From NCBI GenBank assembly GCA_964387775.1, contig CAYLZO010000051.1, positions 1 through 24,656 on the forward strand: a stretch of 24,656 nt of DNA, in the 5' to 3' direction. How positions within the stretch are numbered: position 1 is the first letter of the stretch; the number at the start of each line of letters is the position of its first letter. Positions 1 to 6,230 of this stretch are shown here, piece after piece. This DNA is from CAYLZO01 sp964387775. GTDB lineage: Bacteria; Chloroflexota; Anaerolineae; JAAYZQ01. The notes beneath the pieces are model-generated. The model saw nothing but the letters and a program-made list of their open reading frames with translations, did not search any database and had not been told where the DNA came from. The translations under genes were made by a program, and so were the position numbers.

Positions 1-477
1 GACCGCGTCGTGGGGCTGGAGCTGGGCGCCGACGATTACGTCACCAAGCCCTTCAGCCCCCGCGAGCTGGTGGCCCGCGTCCGCGCCACTCTGCGCCGGG
101 TCAACGGCGAGGTGGGGCCGAGCAGCATCCTCCGCGCCGCCGACGTCGAACTCGACACCGAGGCCATGACGGCCACCGTCGGCGGCGATCCCGTAGACCT
201 GACGCCCACCGAGTTCCAGGTGCTGGCCGCCCTGGTCCGCCAGCCGGGCCGCATTTTCAGCCGCGAGCAGTTGCTGGAGGCCGTCCACGGCGTGGCCTTT
301 GACGGCTACGACCGCAGCGTCGATTCCCACATCAAAAACATCCGCCGCAAGCTGGCCCTGAGCCTTGCCCTGAGCGCAGTCGAAGGGGCGGCGAACGGGA
401 TCGAGCCCGACCCGCGCGAGCCGCGCTACATCCAGACCGTCTACGGCGTGGGCTACCGTTTCGTGGACCGCCCGTAG
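1..477 (+). CDS. OmpR/PhoB-type response regulator, 5'-truncated by window edge
   Basis: Frame 1 is open from the first base, so the gene starts outside the window. The first residues (DRVVGLELGADDYVTKPFSP) are the end of a receiver domain, with the conserved Lys of the 'TKPF' motif. A winged-helix DNA-binding domain of the OmpR type follows (LTPTEFQVLAAL, then VDSHIKNIRRKL and the closing VYGVGYRF). It would bind promoters when phosphorylated by the kinase encoded just downstream. Between the recognition helix (NIRRKL) and the usual 'EPDPREPRYIQ' there are about 16 extra residues (LSLALSAVEGAANGI-like). They are encoded by a copy of a short dispersed repeat (363-388). The stop codon's last base is the first base of a palindrome at 477. 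Family assignment is firm; the regulon is unknown. Confidence 0.93.
   Translation, partial: DRVVGLELGADDYVTKPFSPRELVARVRATLRRVNGEVGPSSILRAADVELDTEAMTATVGGDPVDLTPTEFQVLAALVRQPGRIFSREQLLEAVHGVAFDGYDRSVDSHIKNIRRKLALSLALSAVEGAANGIEPDPREPRYIQTVYGVGYRFVDRP
363..388. repeat. Short dispersed repeat translated in frame inside the response regulator
   Basis: Read on the minus strand, the segment has the pattern CCCCTTCGACTGCGCTCAGGG. It shares the 'CTTCGAC...CTCAGG' signature with 1661-1675 and 4929-4946 in this window. It accounts for the extra residues after NIRRKL that are absent from ordinary OmpR-family proteins. The signature is visible in the sequence; calling it a mobile or dispersed element is inference. 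Confidence 0.7.
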
Positions 478-531
478 GGCAAGTTTGAAACTTGCCCAGC
501 ATAGCCCGTGGGGCAAGTTTCAAACTTGCCC
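477..531. repeat. Pair of 21-bp palindromes in opposite orientation between regulator and kinase genes
   Basis: The palindrome at 477-497 has arms GGGCAAGTTT / AAACTTGCCC around a central G. The copy at 511-531 has the same arms around a central C, so it is the exact reverse complement of the first. A 13-base spacer separates them. The first copy shares one base with the response-regulator stop codon. Each can fold alone, or the two can pair with each other. A processing, stabilising or partial terminator role between the two cistrons is possible. There is no U-run after either copy. Confidence 0.85.
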
Positions 532-547
532 AACACCCTTGATTAGG

Positions 548-1804
548 ATGCGAAAGAAGAAGCGCGAGCACTGGCACAAGCACGGCCCACCCTGGTGGAA
601 CGAAGAGGAGTGGGGGGACCGGGAGCATGGGCCGCCTACGCCGCCCTGGCTGCGCCACAAACAGGACTGGAAAGGGCGGCATCACAGTGGCGGCGCGCTC
701 TTTGTCCGCTTTGCGGTGGCCTTTGGCCTCTTTGCCGTGCTGGCCTGTGGCCTCCTGGCCGTGTTGGGGGCGATGGCCGTGGTCTTTTTCCGCAGCGGTT
801 CGCTGCCCCACCCCACGCCCCGTGACGGGGAGCATCCGTTACGCTGGCTGTTTCTCCTGCTCCCGCTCGCCTTCCTGGTACTCCTGATCCTGCGGCGGGT
901 GGGCACCCTGGCCGCCCGGCGTTTCACCGACCCGCTCAGCGACACGATGCAGGCCGCCGACGCCCTGGCCGAGGGCGACCTCTCGGCGCGGGTGCCGGTC
1001 GAGGGCAGCCCCGAGTTCCGCCACTTTGCCCGCTCCTTCAACCGCATGGCGGCCGCGCTGGAAACTGCCGACCGCCAGCGCCGCAAGCTGCTGGCCGACG
1101 TGGCCCACGAGCTGCGCACGCCGCTGACCGTCATCCAGGGCAACCTGGAGGGCCTGCGCGACGGCGTCTACGAGGCTACGCCCGAGCACTTGGACCTGGT
1201 GTTCGACGAGACGCAAAAGCTCGGCCGGCTGGTGGACGATCTGCGGCTGCTGACCCTGGCCGAGGCGGGCCAGCTTCCTCTCGACGTGCAGCGGTTGGAC
1301 GTGGGGCAGTTGCTGGCCGACGTGCGCGACGTCTTTGCGCCCCAGGCCGGCGAAGCCGGCGTCGTCCTGGACGTGGACGCCGCCGACGCGCTGCCGCCGC
1401 TCCCCGCCGACCCGCAGCGCATCGGCCAGGTGCTGGGCAATCTGGTCGTCAATGCCTTGCACCACACGCCCCCGGGGGGGCAGGTCACCCTGGGCGCCGA
1501 GCGGGCGCCGGAGGCGGGCATGATCCGGCTCTGGGTCGCCGACAACGGCGAGGGCATCCCGCCCGAGGACCTGCCCCGCATTTTCGACCGCTTCTGGCGC
1601 GGCGACCCGGCCCGCTCCCACGATGCGGAGGGCAGTGGCCCTTCGTCTGGGTTCTCCCCAGACACGCTCAGGACAGGCCTGGGGCTGGCCATCGCCAAGA
1701 GCCTGGTCGAGGCCCACGGCGGGCGCATCTGGGCCGAGAGCGCGCCGGGCCAGGGCACGACCGTCTCGTTCATCCTCTATGCCGCCGCTCACGCCCAGCC
1801 ATGA
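548..1804 (+). CDS. Two-component sensor histidine kinase (BaeS/HAMP type)
   Basis: A 418-residue membrane kinase that would phosphorylate the preceding response regulator. The ATG at 548 is chosen because the in-frame upstream extension (from 485) only translates the palindromic repeats. A His/Trp/Lys-rich cytoplasmic head (1-49) precedes TM1 (about 50-81), a very short external loop of about 16 residues, and TM2 (about 98-115). A HAMP domain (about 116-172) and the HisKA box with phospho-acceptor His187 (VAHELRTPL) follow. The ATPase domain has an N box (Asn298/Asn302), G1 DNGEGI (332-337), F box FDRFWR (346-351) and G2 GLGLAIA (377-383). About 16 residues rich in Ser/Gly/Pro (361-376) separate the F box from G2 and match a repeat insertion. 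The tiny sensor loop suggests intramembrane or membrane-stress sensing, which is inference. Confidence 0.93.
   Translation: MRKKKREHWHKHGPPWWNEEEWGDREHGPPTPPWLRHKQDWKGRHHSGGALFVRFAVAFGLFAVLACGLLAVLGAMAVVFFRSGSLPHPTPRDGEHPLRWLFLLLPLAFLVLLILRRVGTLAARRFTDPLSDTMQAADALAEGDLSARVPVEGSPEFRHFARSFNRMAAALETADRQRRKLLADVAHELRTPLTVIQGNLEGLRDGVYEATPEHLDLVFDETQKLGRLVDDLRLLTLAEAGQLPLDVQRLDVGQLLADVRDVFAPQAGEAGVVLDVDAADALPPLPADPQRIGQVLGNLVVNALHHTPPGGQVTLGAERAPEAGMIRLWVADNGEGIPPEDLPRIFDRFWRGDPARSHDAEGSGPSSGFSPDTLRTGLGLAIAKSLVEAHGGRIWAESAPGQGTTVSFILYAAAHAQP
1628..1678. repeat. Repeat-derived in-frame insertion in the kinase ATP-lid region
   Basis: The segment encodes GSGPSSGFSPDTLRT-like residues just before the G2 box. 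It contains 'ACACGCTCAGGACAGGC', which resembles the 'GAC..GCTCAGGA' signature at 363-388 (reverse complement) and 4929-4946. An internal TCTGGG/CCCAGA stem (1646-1662) is present. Confidence 0.6.
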
Positions 1805-1833
1805 CCGACGGCCGTGGCCCGCTGCCCGCGACG

Positions 1834-1861
1834 TTGACAGCCGCCCCGCCTCTGTTATAAT
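1834..1861 (+). promoter_or_regulatory. Consensus sigma-70 promoter for the radical SAM gene
   Basis: TTGACA (1834-1839), a 16-base spacer and TATAAT (1856-1861) are both perfect hexamers. The expected start of transcription, 6-8 bases after the -10, falls at about 1867-1869, on the ATG at 1868. No Shine-Dalgarno sequence fits in the six bases between. This suggests a leaderless mRNA. Confidence 0.8.
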
Positions 1862-1867
1862 GGGGCC

Positions 1868-3127
1868 ATGCCGGCCCTGGCCTTTGTCGTCAACAAGCAG
1901 AATCTGAACAGCGTGGCCGCGCTCACCGGCGCGCAGGAGGTCGATCCGCGCACGGCGGCGCTGCGGCTTCACTTCCTGTGGCAGGACGAGCGCCTGCTGC
2001 CCCGCCTCCGCGAGCTGGCGGTGGGGACCGGCCGCCTGGTCGTAGCCCTCTCTTTCGCCACGGCGGACTGGCCGGCGGCGGAGGGGCTGGAACAACGGAT
2101 TCGCGGAATTTGCGGATCTTTTGTTGTGGCCGGCGGGCCGCATCCCTCGGCGCGGCCGGGGGAGGTGCTGGCGGCGGGGGCCAGCGCCGTGGTCGTCGGC
2201 GAGGGGGAGGAGGCGCTGCCGGCGCTGCTGGCGCGGGTGCTGGCCGGCGAGTCGCCGGCGAGGCTGCCCGGCGTCGCCACGCTGGATGCCGAGGGCGAGG
2301 TGGTGCGGGGACCGCGCCCCCGGCCCGTGGACCTGGACGCCTACCCGCCCCTGGGCGTCGAGCACCGCCGCTTTGCGCCCATCGAGATCACGCGCGGCTG
2401 CCCCTGCGCCTGCGCCTTTTGCCAGACCTCGTTCCTCTTTGGCGGGCGGATGCGCCACCGAGCGGTGGAACACGTCGTCTACTGGGTGCGACGGGCTATG
2501 GAAAAGGGCTACGACTATTTGCGTTTCGTGACGCCCAACGCTTTCGCGTATCAGTCGCCGGACAACGGCCGCACGGTGAACCTCGACGCCATCGAGCGCC
2601 TGCTGCGCGAGATGGCCGCCCTCGTAGGCAAGGAACGCGTTTACTTTGGCACCTTTCCCTCGGAGGTCGGACCGGAGACGGTCACGCCCGAGGCGGTGGC
2701 CCTGGTGCGCCGCTACTGCGGCAACGACAACCTGATTTTCGGCGCCCAGACCGGCTCCGACCGGCTGTTGCGGGCGCTGCGCCGCAACCACACCGTCGCC
2801 GACGTCTACCGTGCGGCAGAAACCGTCGTCGCCGGGGGGCTGACGCCGGTGGTGGACCTCATCTTTGGCCTGCCCGGCGAGGAGGCCGAGGACGTGGCCG
2901 CTACGCTGCGCCTGATGGAGGACCTGGTGGCGATGGGGGCCGTGCTCCACACCCACACCTTCATGCCGCTGCCCGGCACGCCGCTGGAAGACGCGCCGCC
3001 GGGCCGGGTCGATCCGGCGCTGCACCCCCTGCTCGACCGGCTGGCCAGCCAGGGCCACCAGATCGGCCAGTGGCGCAAGCAGGAAGAGATCGCCCGGCGG
3101 CAGGCGGCGGGTTCAACAGCAGAGTAG
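1868..3127 (+). CDS. B12-binding-domain radical SAM protein (TIGR04013/MJ_1487-like)
   Basis: A 419-residue protein. The N-terminal ~150 residues look like a cobalamin-binding Rossmann-type domain (VVAGGPHPSARPGE, then VVVGEGEEALPALL), as in B12-dependent radical SAM enzymes. Next is a PRPVDLDAYPPL linker and the radical SAM core with the 4Fe-4S motif CX3CX2C (Cys178, Cys182, Cys185, in ITRGCPCACAFC) and one extra Cys at 180. Typical barrel motifs follow (FGAQTGSDRLLRAL, VDLIFGLPGE, HTHTFMPLPGTPL). The family I recall with this layout is TIGR04013 (MJ_1487), whose substrate is unknown; chemistry could be methyl or thiomethyl transfer or rearrangement. It sits downstream of the two-component genes but has its own promoter. 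The stop is followed by a short TAGGG-like run and a convergent HD-domain gene. Confident as radical SAM, moderate for the subfamily. Confidence 0.87.
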   Translation: MPALAFVVNKQNLNSVAALTGAQEVDPRTAALRLHFLWQDERLLPRLRELAVGTGRLVVALSFATADWPAAEGLEQRIRGICGSFVVAGGPHPSARPGEVLAAGASAVVVGEGEEALPALLARVLAGESPARLPGVATLDAEGEVVRGPRPRPVDLDAYPPLGVEHRRFAPIEITRGCPCACAFCQTSFLFGGRMRHRAVEHVVYWVRRAMEKGYDYLRFVTPNAFAYQSPDNGRTVNLDAIERLLREMAALVGKERVYFGTFPSEVGPETVTPEAVALVRRYCGNDNLIFGAQTGSDRLLRALRRNHTVADVYRAAETVVAGGLTPVVDLIFGLPGEEAEDVAATLRLMEDLVAMGAVLHTHTFMPLPGTPLEDAPPGRVDPALHPLLDRLASQGHQIGQWRKQEEIARRQAAGSTAE

Positions 3128-3138
3128 GGTAGGGTAGG

Positions 3139-3726
3139 CTAGGTGTCCCCGGTCTCGGCGATCGCCCGGGCCAGGGCCTCGACGGCCCGGTCCAGCTCGC
3201 CGGTCAGGGCGTGGCCGGGCCAGCGCTTGCGGACGATGGCGGCCACGCGGCGATAGTACCACAGCGATTCCTCCGGGCCGCGCGAGTAGTGATCCCAGAT
3301 CGCAGGCCCCTGGAGGCCCAATTCCCGAACCATGGAGCGGGCGTTGTGTACGACGTCGGCGGCCTTGACGGCGACGGCCTCGGCGCTGCCCGCCTGAAGC
3401 AGTTCCAGGGCTTCCCGCTTGCGGATCTCCCAGGGCCGCTTCCGATCGCCCTCCCGCTTTCTTTCGGTCAGGGCGGCGACGATTTCGGCGACCGCCGGCC
3501 CAAATTCGGCCTCGATCCTGGCCACGGGGACGTCCGAATCCTCGACGACGTCGTGCAACAACCCGGCGACGGCCGCGTCCTCGCCAAAGCCGTGGCGCAG
3601 CAGGAGGGTGGAGACGTGGACGGGATGTACCAGGTAGGGGACGTCGCTCCCTTTCCGGGTCTGTCCCCGGTGGGCGCGCGCCGCCAGGCTCAAGGCGCGG
3701 TCGTAACGCTCGGAAAAAGCTTCCAC
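3139..3726 (-). CDS. HD-domain phosphohydrolase, single-domain (p)ppGpp hydrolase-like (MESH1/SpoT HD type)
   Basis: A 195-residue protein starting at GTG 3726, preceded by a strong GGGAGGGA ribosome site six or so bases upstream. The longer open frame to 3792 lacks such a site and would translate the promoter. The sequence follows the RelA/SpoT HD-hydrolase pattern: AHRGQTRKGSDVPYLVHPVHV (His34), then GLLHDVVEDSD (His58-Asp59, Glu62-Asp63), and a later KAADVVHNARSM segment that supplies the last metal ligand. No synthetase, TGS or ACT domain is present, so it is a small alarmone synthetase-free hydrolase or a related nucleotide 3'-pyrophosphohydrolase acting in the cytoplasm. It is convergent with the radical SAM gene (11-base gap) and divergent from the PH-like membrane protein. 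Confidence 0.86.
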   Translation of the reverse strand: MEAFSERYDRALSLAARAHRGQTRKGSDVPYLVHPVHVSTLLLRHGFGEDAAVAGLLHDVVEDSDVPVARIEAEFGPAVAEIVAALTERKREGDRKRPWEIRKREALELLQAGSAEAVAVKAADVVHNARSMVRELGLQGPAIWDHYSRGPEESLWYYRRVAAIVRKRWPGHALTGELDRAVEALARAIAETGDT

Positions 3727-3760
3727 AGGTCCCTCCCCTTCTCTGGCGTATCGGGGCTTT

Positions 3761-3789
3761 ATTGTAACACACAATTTGACTAATGATAA
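3761..3789 (-). promoter_or_regulatory. Putative promoter of the HD-hydrolase gene
   Basis: On the minus strand, TTATCA (3789-3784), 17 bases and TACAAT (3766-3761). The predicted start near 3754 gives a leader of about 28 bases ending in the GGGAGGGA site. It overlaps a plus-strand promoter candidate (3776-3804), so the two could compete. Confidence 0.5.
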
Positions 3790-3804
3790 CATACTTGGTA
3801 CACT
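3776..3804 (+). promoter_or_regulatory. Putative promoter of the PH-like membrane protein gene
   Basis: TTGACT (3776-3781), 17 bases and TACACT (3799-3804). The region is clearly more AT-rich than its surroundings. The predicted leader would run from about 3811 to the chosen start at 3947. It contains an inverted repeat GTGTGA-CAT-TCACAC (3846-3860) and a small stem TGCGCC/GGCGCA (3886-3901). Confidence 0.45.
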
Positions 3805-3946
3805 GGTGCCGGGTGTAGTTCAGCCTGCCGAGGTCGCTCTTGGAGGTGTGACATTCACACGAAAATGCATCAATCCATCCGGTGGTGCGCCTGCGGGCGC
3901 AGTTCCTCGCGGTTGTGCCCGCCCTTCATACCCGCTTCTGACGCTC

Positions 3947-4447
3947 ATGGCTGACCAAGGGGAACGTTTCTGGTATCCCTTCACGGCGACGACCGTCATC
4001 GCCCGGCGGCTGGTGCCGTTGTTGCTTTTCACGATGGGCCTGGGCCTCTTCATCTGGGCCGGCCGGGAGTATTGGTACTGGATGCGGCCCTGGGCCGTGT
4101 GGCCCGCACTCGTCCTGGGCTTGCTGAGCTGGCTGGCGGCCGCTTACTTTTTCACCCTCCTGCCCGAGATCCGCGCCGACGCCGGGGGGCTGCGCGTCCG
4201 CCGCTGGGGGCTGTTCTGGCGCCGCATCCCCTGGGACGAGGTGGCTGGCGTCGCGCGCTCGGCCCGGATCGACCTGTTGGGCTGGGTCGAGTCGTTCTAC
4301 ACGGTCTATGTCTGGCGGACGGTGCGCGGGCGGCGGGGCCGCGTCCGCCGCGAGTGGCACCGGCGGCAGGTGCCCGCCTTTCGCTTCTCGGGGCACATCC
4401 GCAACGCCGAGCGGCTGGTGGCGCTCATCGAGGCGCAGGCCGCTTAG
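3947..4447 (+). CDS. Small membrane protein with C-terminal PH-like domain
   Basis: From ATG 3947 the product has 166 residues (MADQGERFWYPFT...). Two adjacent hydrophobic segments, about residues 24-43 (RLVPLLLFTMGLGLFIWAG) and 48-72 (MRPWAVWPALVLGLLSWLAAAYFF), are followed by an Arg- and Trp-rich soluble tail. The tail has the strand pattern of bacterial PH-like domains (IRADAGGLRVRRWGLFWRRIPWDEVAGV). That pattern is typical of small YdbT/bPH membrane proteins of unknown role. The frame is open back to 3776, where TTG could start a 223-residue form, but that lies on the -35 box and its extra residues look like untranslated sequence. No clear ribosome site precedes 3947, so the start is uncertain. 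The stop overlaps the stop of the convergent FGGY kinase gene by the shared bases TTAG (4444-4447). Confidence 0.7.
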   Translation: MADQGERFWYPFTATTVIARRLVPLLLFTMGLGLFIWAGREYWYWMRPWAVWPALVLGLLSWLAAAYFFTLLPEIRADAGGLRVRRWGLFWRRIPWDEVAGVARSARIDLLGWVESFYTVYVWRTVRGRRGRVRREWHRRQVPAFRFSGHIRNAERLVALIEAQAA

Positions 4448-5880
4448 TCGACCAACCTCGCCGCGCCGACGGCTCCCGCCTCCTCGTGGGCTGCCACCTG
4501 CACCGGCAGCCCAAATCGCTCGCCGATGAGGCCCGGCAGCAGCGGATTCCGGCGCACGGCGCCGCCTGTGGCTATGATTTGCGTGTGCCCGGCCTCCTCC
4601 CCGCCGTGGGCTGCGTAGTACGCGTATAGCTCGTCCACCATGCCGAGCAGCGTCGCCCGGGCCAGCGCGCCCAGCTCCATCGTCTCCAGGGTGATGCCCT
4701 CGATGGCGCCGGCCCCCACCGCCGGGTCGCCGCGCACGCCCAGGAAGGTGGTCCGCACCCGGAGGCCGGCCGGGTCCTCGCGCTCCCGGGCCAGCGTGTT
4801 GAGCCGCTCGTAAACCCTCTCCTCGTCCAGCTCCAAGCCGAACCCGGCCAGCCAGGCGCGGACGGTGCGGTTGAGCCAGGCGTAGGCCGCCCCGCCGCAC
4901 AGGCTGGCGCCGACGCGCAAGAATCGTCCTTCGACGAGCTCAGGATGATTCCCTTCGACATGGCGGCCCAAGGGCCGCACATCAGGATGACCTGGCTTGG
5001 GGAGAGGACGGGTTTCCACCGGCCCGTCACCCGCAGTGGACGGCTCGAAGGCGGGCACCATCCAGGCCACCCGCCCGCCGGTGCCCAGGCCGACCATCAC
5101 CTCGCGCTCGGCGTCGGCCACGCTGCCCAGGAAGCTGGCCTGGGTGTCGCCCAGCGGGTTGAACACAGGCAGCCCGGCGGGCAAGCCAGTCTTTGTCGCC
5201 ACTTGCGGCGAAAGCCCGCCGATCTGGGCGCCCGAAGGACGGACCGGGGGCAGCAGCCCTGGGTCGAGGCCCAGGCGCTCCAGGAACGCCGCGTTCCAAC
5301 CCCCTTCGACGAGGTCATAGACGCCCCAACTGGCCGCAAAGGTCGGATCGGTCACCGGGAGCTGGCCCGTGAACTGTCCGGCCAGCCAGCCGGCCAGGGT
5401 GCAGAGGCGGGCCGTGCCGGCCGGCAGCTTGCCCTGCTGCACCAGCCAGAACCACGTCGCCGCGCCGTAGCCGTGCTGGATGCGGCAGCCGTTCCTGTGC
5501 CAGTCCAGGTCAGCGATGCGGGTGCGGAGGCGATCCAGGGTCGTCGCGCCGACCGGCAGCGGCTCGTCGGTGCGGTGATCCTGCCAGGAGATGAGGGGCG
5601 TCAGCGGCCGGCCCTCGCCGTCGATGCAGAGCAGGCCGTGCATCTGGCTGGTGAGGGCTAGGCCGGCCATGGGTTCCCCACCGGCGGCCAGATCGGCCAG
5701 CACCGCCAGCGCCAGGGTGCCCAGGCGCTCGGGGTCCTGCTCGGCGCGGGTGGGGTGTGACGGCTTCAGAGCCGCGTCGTTGGGCCGCTGGGCCAGGCGC
5801 ACAACCTCGTTTTCCGTGGCCGCCCAGACCACGCCGGTCACCGTCGTCGTGCCCAGGTCCAGGCCGATGATGTGGGTCAT
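4444..5880 (-). CDS. FGGY-family carbohydrate kinase (xylulokinase/sedoheptulokinase-like)
   Basis: A 478-residue sugar kinase with an ATG at 5880 preceded by GGAGG at five to six bases. The N-terminal phosphate loop is IGLDLGTTT (5-13). Substrate-side motifs are TSQMHGLL (78-84) and SWQDHR (98-103). Catalytic Asp245 lies in LGDTQAS, and the adenine-binding motif ATGGAVRRNP is at 437-446. The QMHG...WQD and GDTQAS patterns fit xylulokinase or sedoheptulokinase; substrate cannot be fixed from sequence. Residues about 294-321, ahead of VGASLCGGAAY, are extra compared with the family and contain 'HPELVEG', translated from a dispersed repeat. They lie between the two kinase lobes' motifs, probably in a surface loop. 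It is divergent from glmU. A good promoter lies upstream. Confidence 0.88.
   Translation of the reverse strand: MTHIIGLDLGTTTVTGVVWAATENEVVRLAQRPNDAALKPSHPTRAEQDPERLGTLALAVLADLAAGGEPMAGLALTSQMHGLLCIDGEGRPLTPLISWQDHRTDEPLPVGATTLDRLRTRIADLDWHRNGCRIQHGYGAATWFWLVQQGKLPAGTARLCTLAGWLAGQFTGQLPVTDPTFAASWGVYDLVEGGWNAAFLERLGLDPGLLPPVRPSGAQIGGLSPQVATKTGLPAGLPVFNPLGDTQASFLGSVADAEREVMVGLGTGGRVAWMVPAFEPSTAGDGPVETRPLPKPGHPDVRPLGRHVEGNHPELVEGRFLRVGASLCGGAAYAWLNRTVRAWLAGFGLELDEERVYERLNTLAREREDPAGLRVRTTFLGVRGDPAVGAGAIEGITLETMELGALARATLLGMVDELYAYYAAHGGEEAGHTQIIATGGAVRRNPLLPGLIGERFGLPVQVAAHEEAGAVGAARLVD
4920..5015. repeat. Repeat-derived in-frame insertion in the FGGY kinase
   Basis: The segment has 'CCTTCGACGAGCTCAGGATGA' (4928-4948, boundary bases aside), then a second partial unit starting CCCTTCGACATGG (4951) and ending CATCAGGATGACC (4980-4992). 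These two copies bracket a small GCGGCCC/GGGCCGC palindrome (4963-4978). The encoded residues (LGRHVEGNHPELVEGRF) are not part of the FGGY fold. The signature is shared with 363-388 and 1661-1675. Confidence 0.7.
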
Positions 5881-5933
5881 GTCCGCCTCCAGGTGGCTTT
5901 TGTGCCGGTTGCCGGAAAGGTGTCCACCCTGCG

Positions 5934-5962
5934 AGTATAGCAGCGACTCTTCTGGCGGTCAA
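5934..5962 (-). promoter_or_regulatory. Promoter of the FGGY kinase gene
   Basis: On the minus strand, TTGACC (5962-5957), 17 bases and TATACT (5939-5934). The predicted start is near 5927, giving a leader of about 47 bases that ends with GGAGGCGGAC before the ATG. Confidence 0.72.
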
Positions 5963-5981
5963 GAACAGGTCTACCGGGTAT

Positions 5982-6010
5982 TTGCATTTCCACGTCCCTT
6001 GTGCTAGAAT
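5982..6010 (+). promoter_or_regulatory. Promoter of the glmU unit
   Basis: TTGCAT (5982-5987), 17 bases and TAGAAT (6005-6010). The predicted start is near 6017. It is arranged back-to-back with the FGGY kinase promoter; the two -35 boxes are only 19 bases apart, so one bound regulator could affect both. Confidence 0.7.
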
Positions 6011-6116
6011 GGCAGCGGTTAACAGGAGTTTGTTGGGTACGTTATACGATACCGGGTGGATGGACGAACAATCCTCTGAGGGACCTGACCCTCATTCTAA
6101 GTGCATAGCATCCTTT

Positions 6117-6173
6117 GAAGCGACCAGAGCAAGCCTTGGCCCGCCGGGCGTGGGGTTTGTTTTGGTCGTTTTT
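6117..6173 (+). terminator. Possible intrinsic terminator/attenuator within the glmU leader
   Basis: The long rod-like hairpin (arms 6117-6138 and 6151-6172) is followed by or merges into a run of five T (6169-6173). It lies after the glmU promoter and before the gene, as attenuators do. Part of the T-run pairs with GAAG at the foot of the stem, so terminator strength is uncertain. Confidence 0.4.
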
Positions 6174-6200
6174 CCTTCCCCAATCCAGGGAAGGAAGCGG

Positions 6201-6230
6201 ATGCACGTGGACGGATACCCCAGGGAGTGA
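6201..6230 (+). CDS. Possible upstream leader peptide ORF (9 codons) before glmU
   Basis: ATG 6201 to TGA 6230 would encode MHVDGYPRE. An AGGAAG ribosome-site-like sequence (6192-6197) lies three bases before the ATG, partly inside the 3' arm of the last leader hairpin. The stop is four bases before the glmU TTG start, and the ORF covers the glmU ribosome site. It could couple translation to glmU, but so short a frame can arise by chance. The AGGAAG-to-ATG spacing is shorter than ideal. Confidence 0.25.
   Translation: MHVDGYPRE

Noticed and set aside
839..3058. A 739-codon open frame on the minus strand across the kinase and radical SAM genes
   Set aside because: It is antisense to two genes with clear catalytic motifs; its composition (Arg/Gln/His/Gly-rich, no domain) is what high-GC shadow frames look like.
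3123..3141. TAGGGTAGGGTAGG run, telomere-like
   Set aside because: Only two to three short units between two convergent stops; too short to be a telomere or functional array.
3846..3860. CRP binding site (TGTGA/TCACA)
   Set aside because: The half-sites are separated by three bases rather than six, so it is noted only as an inverted repeat.
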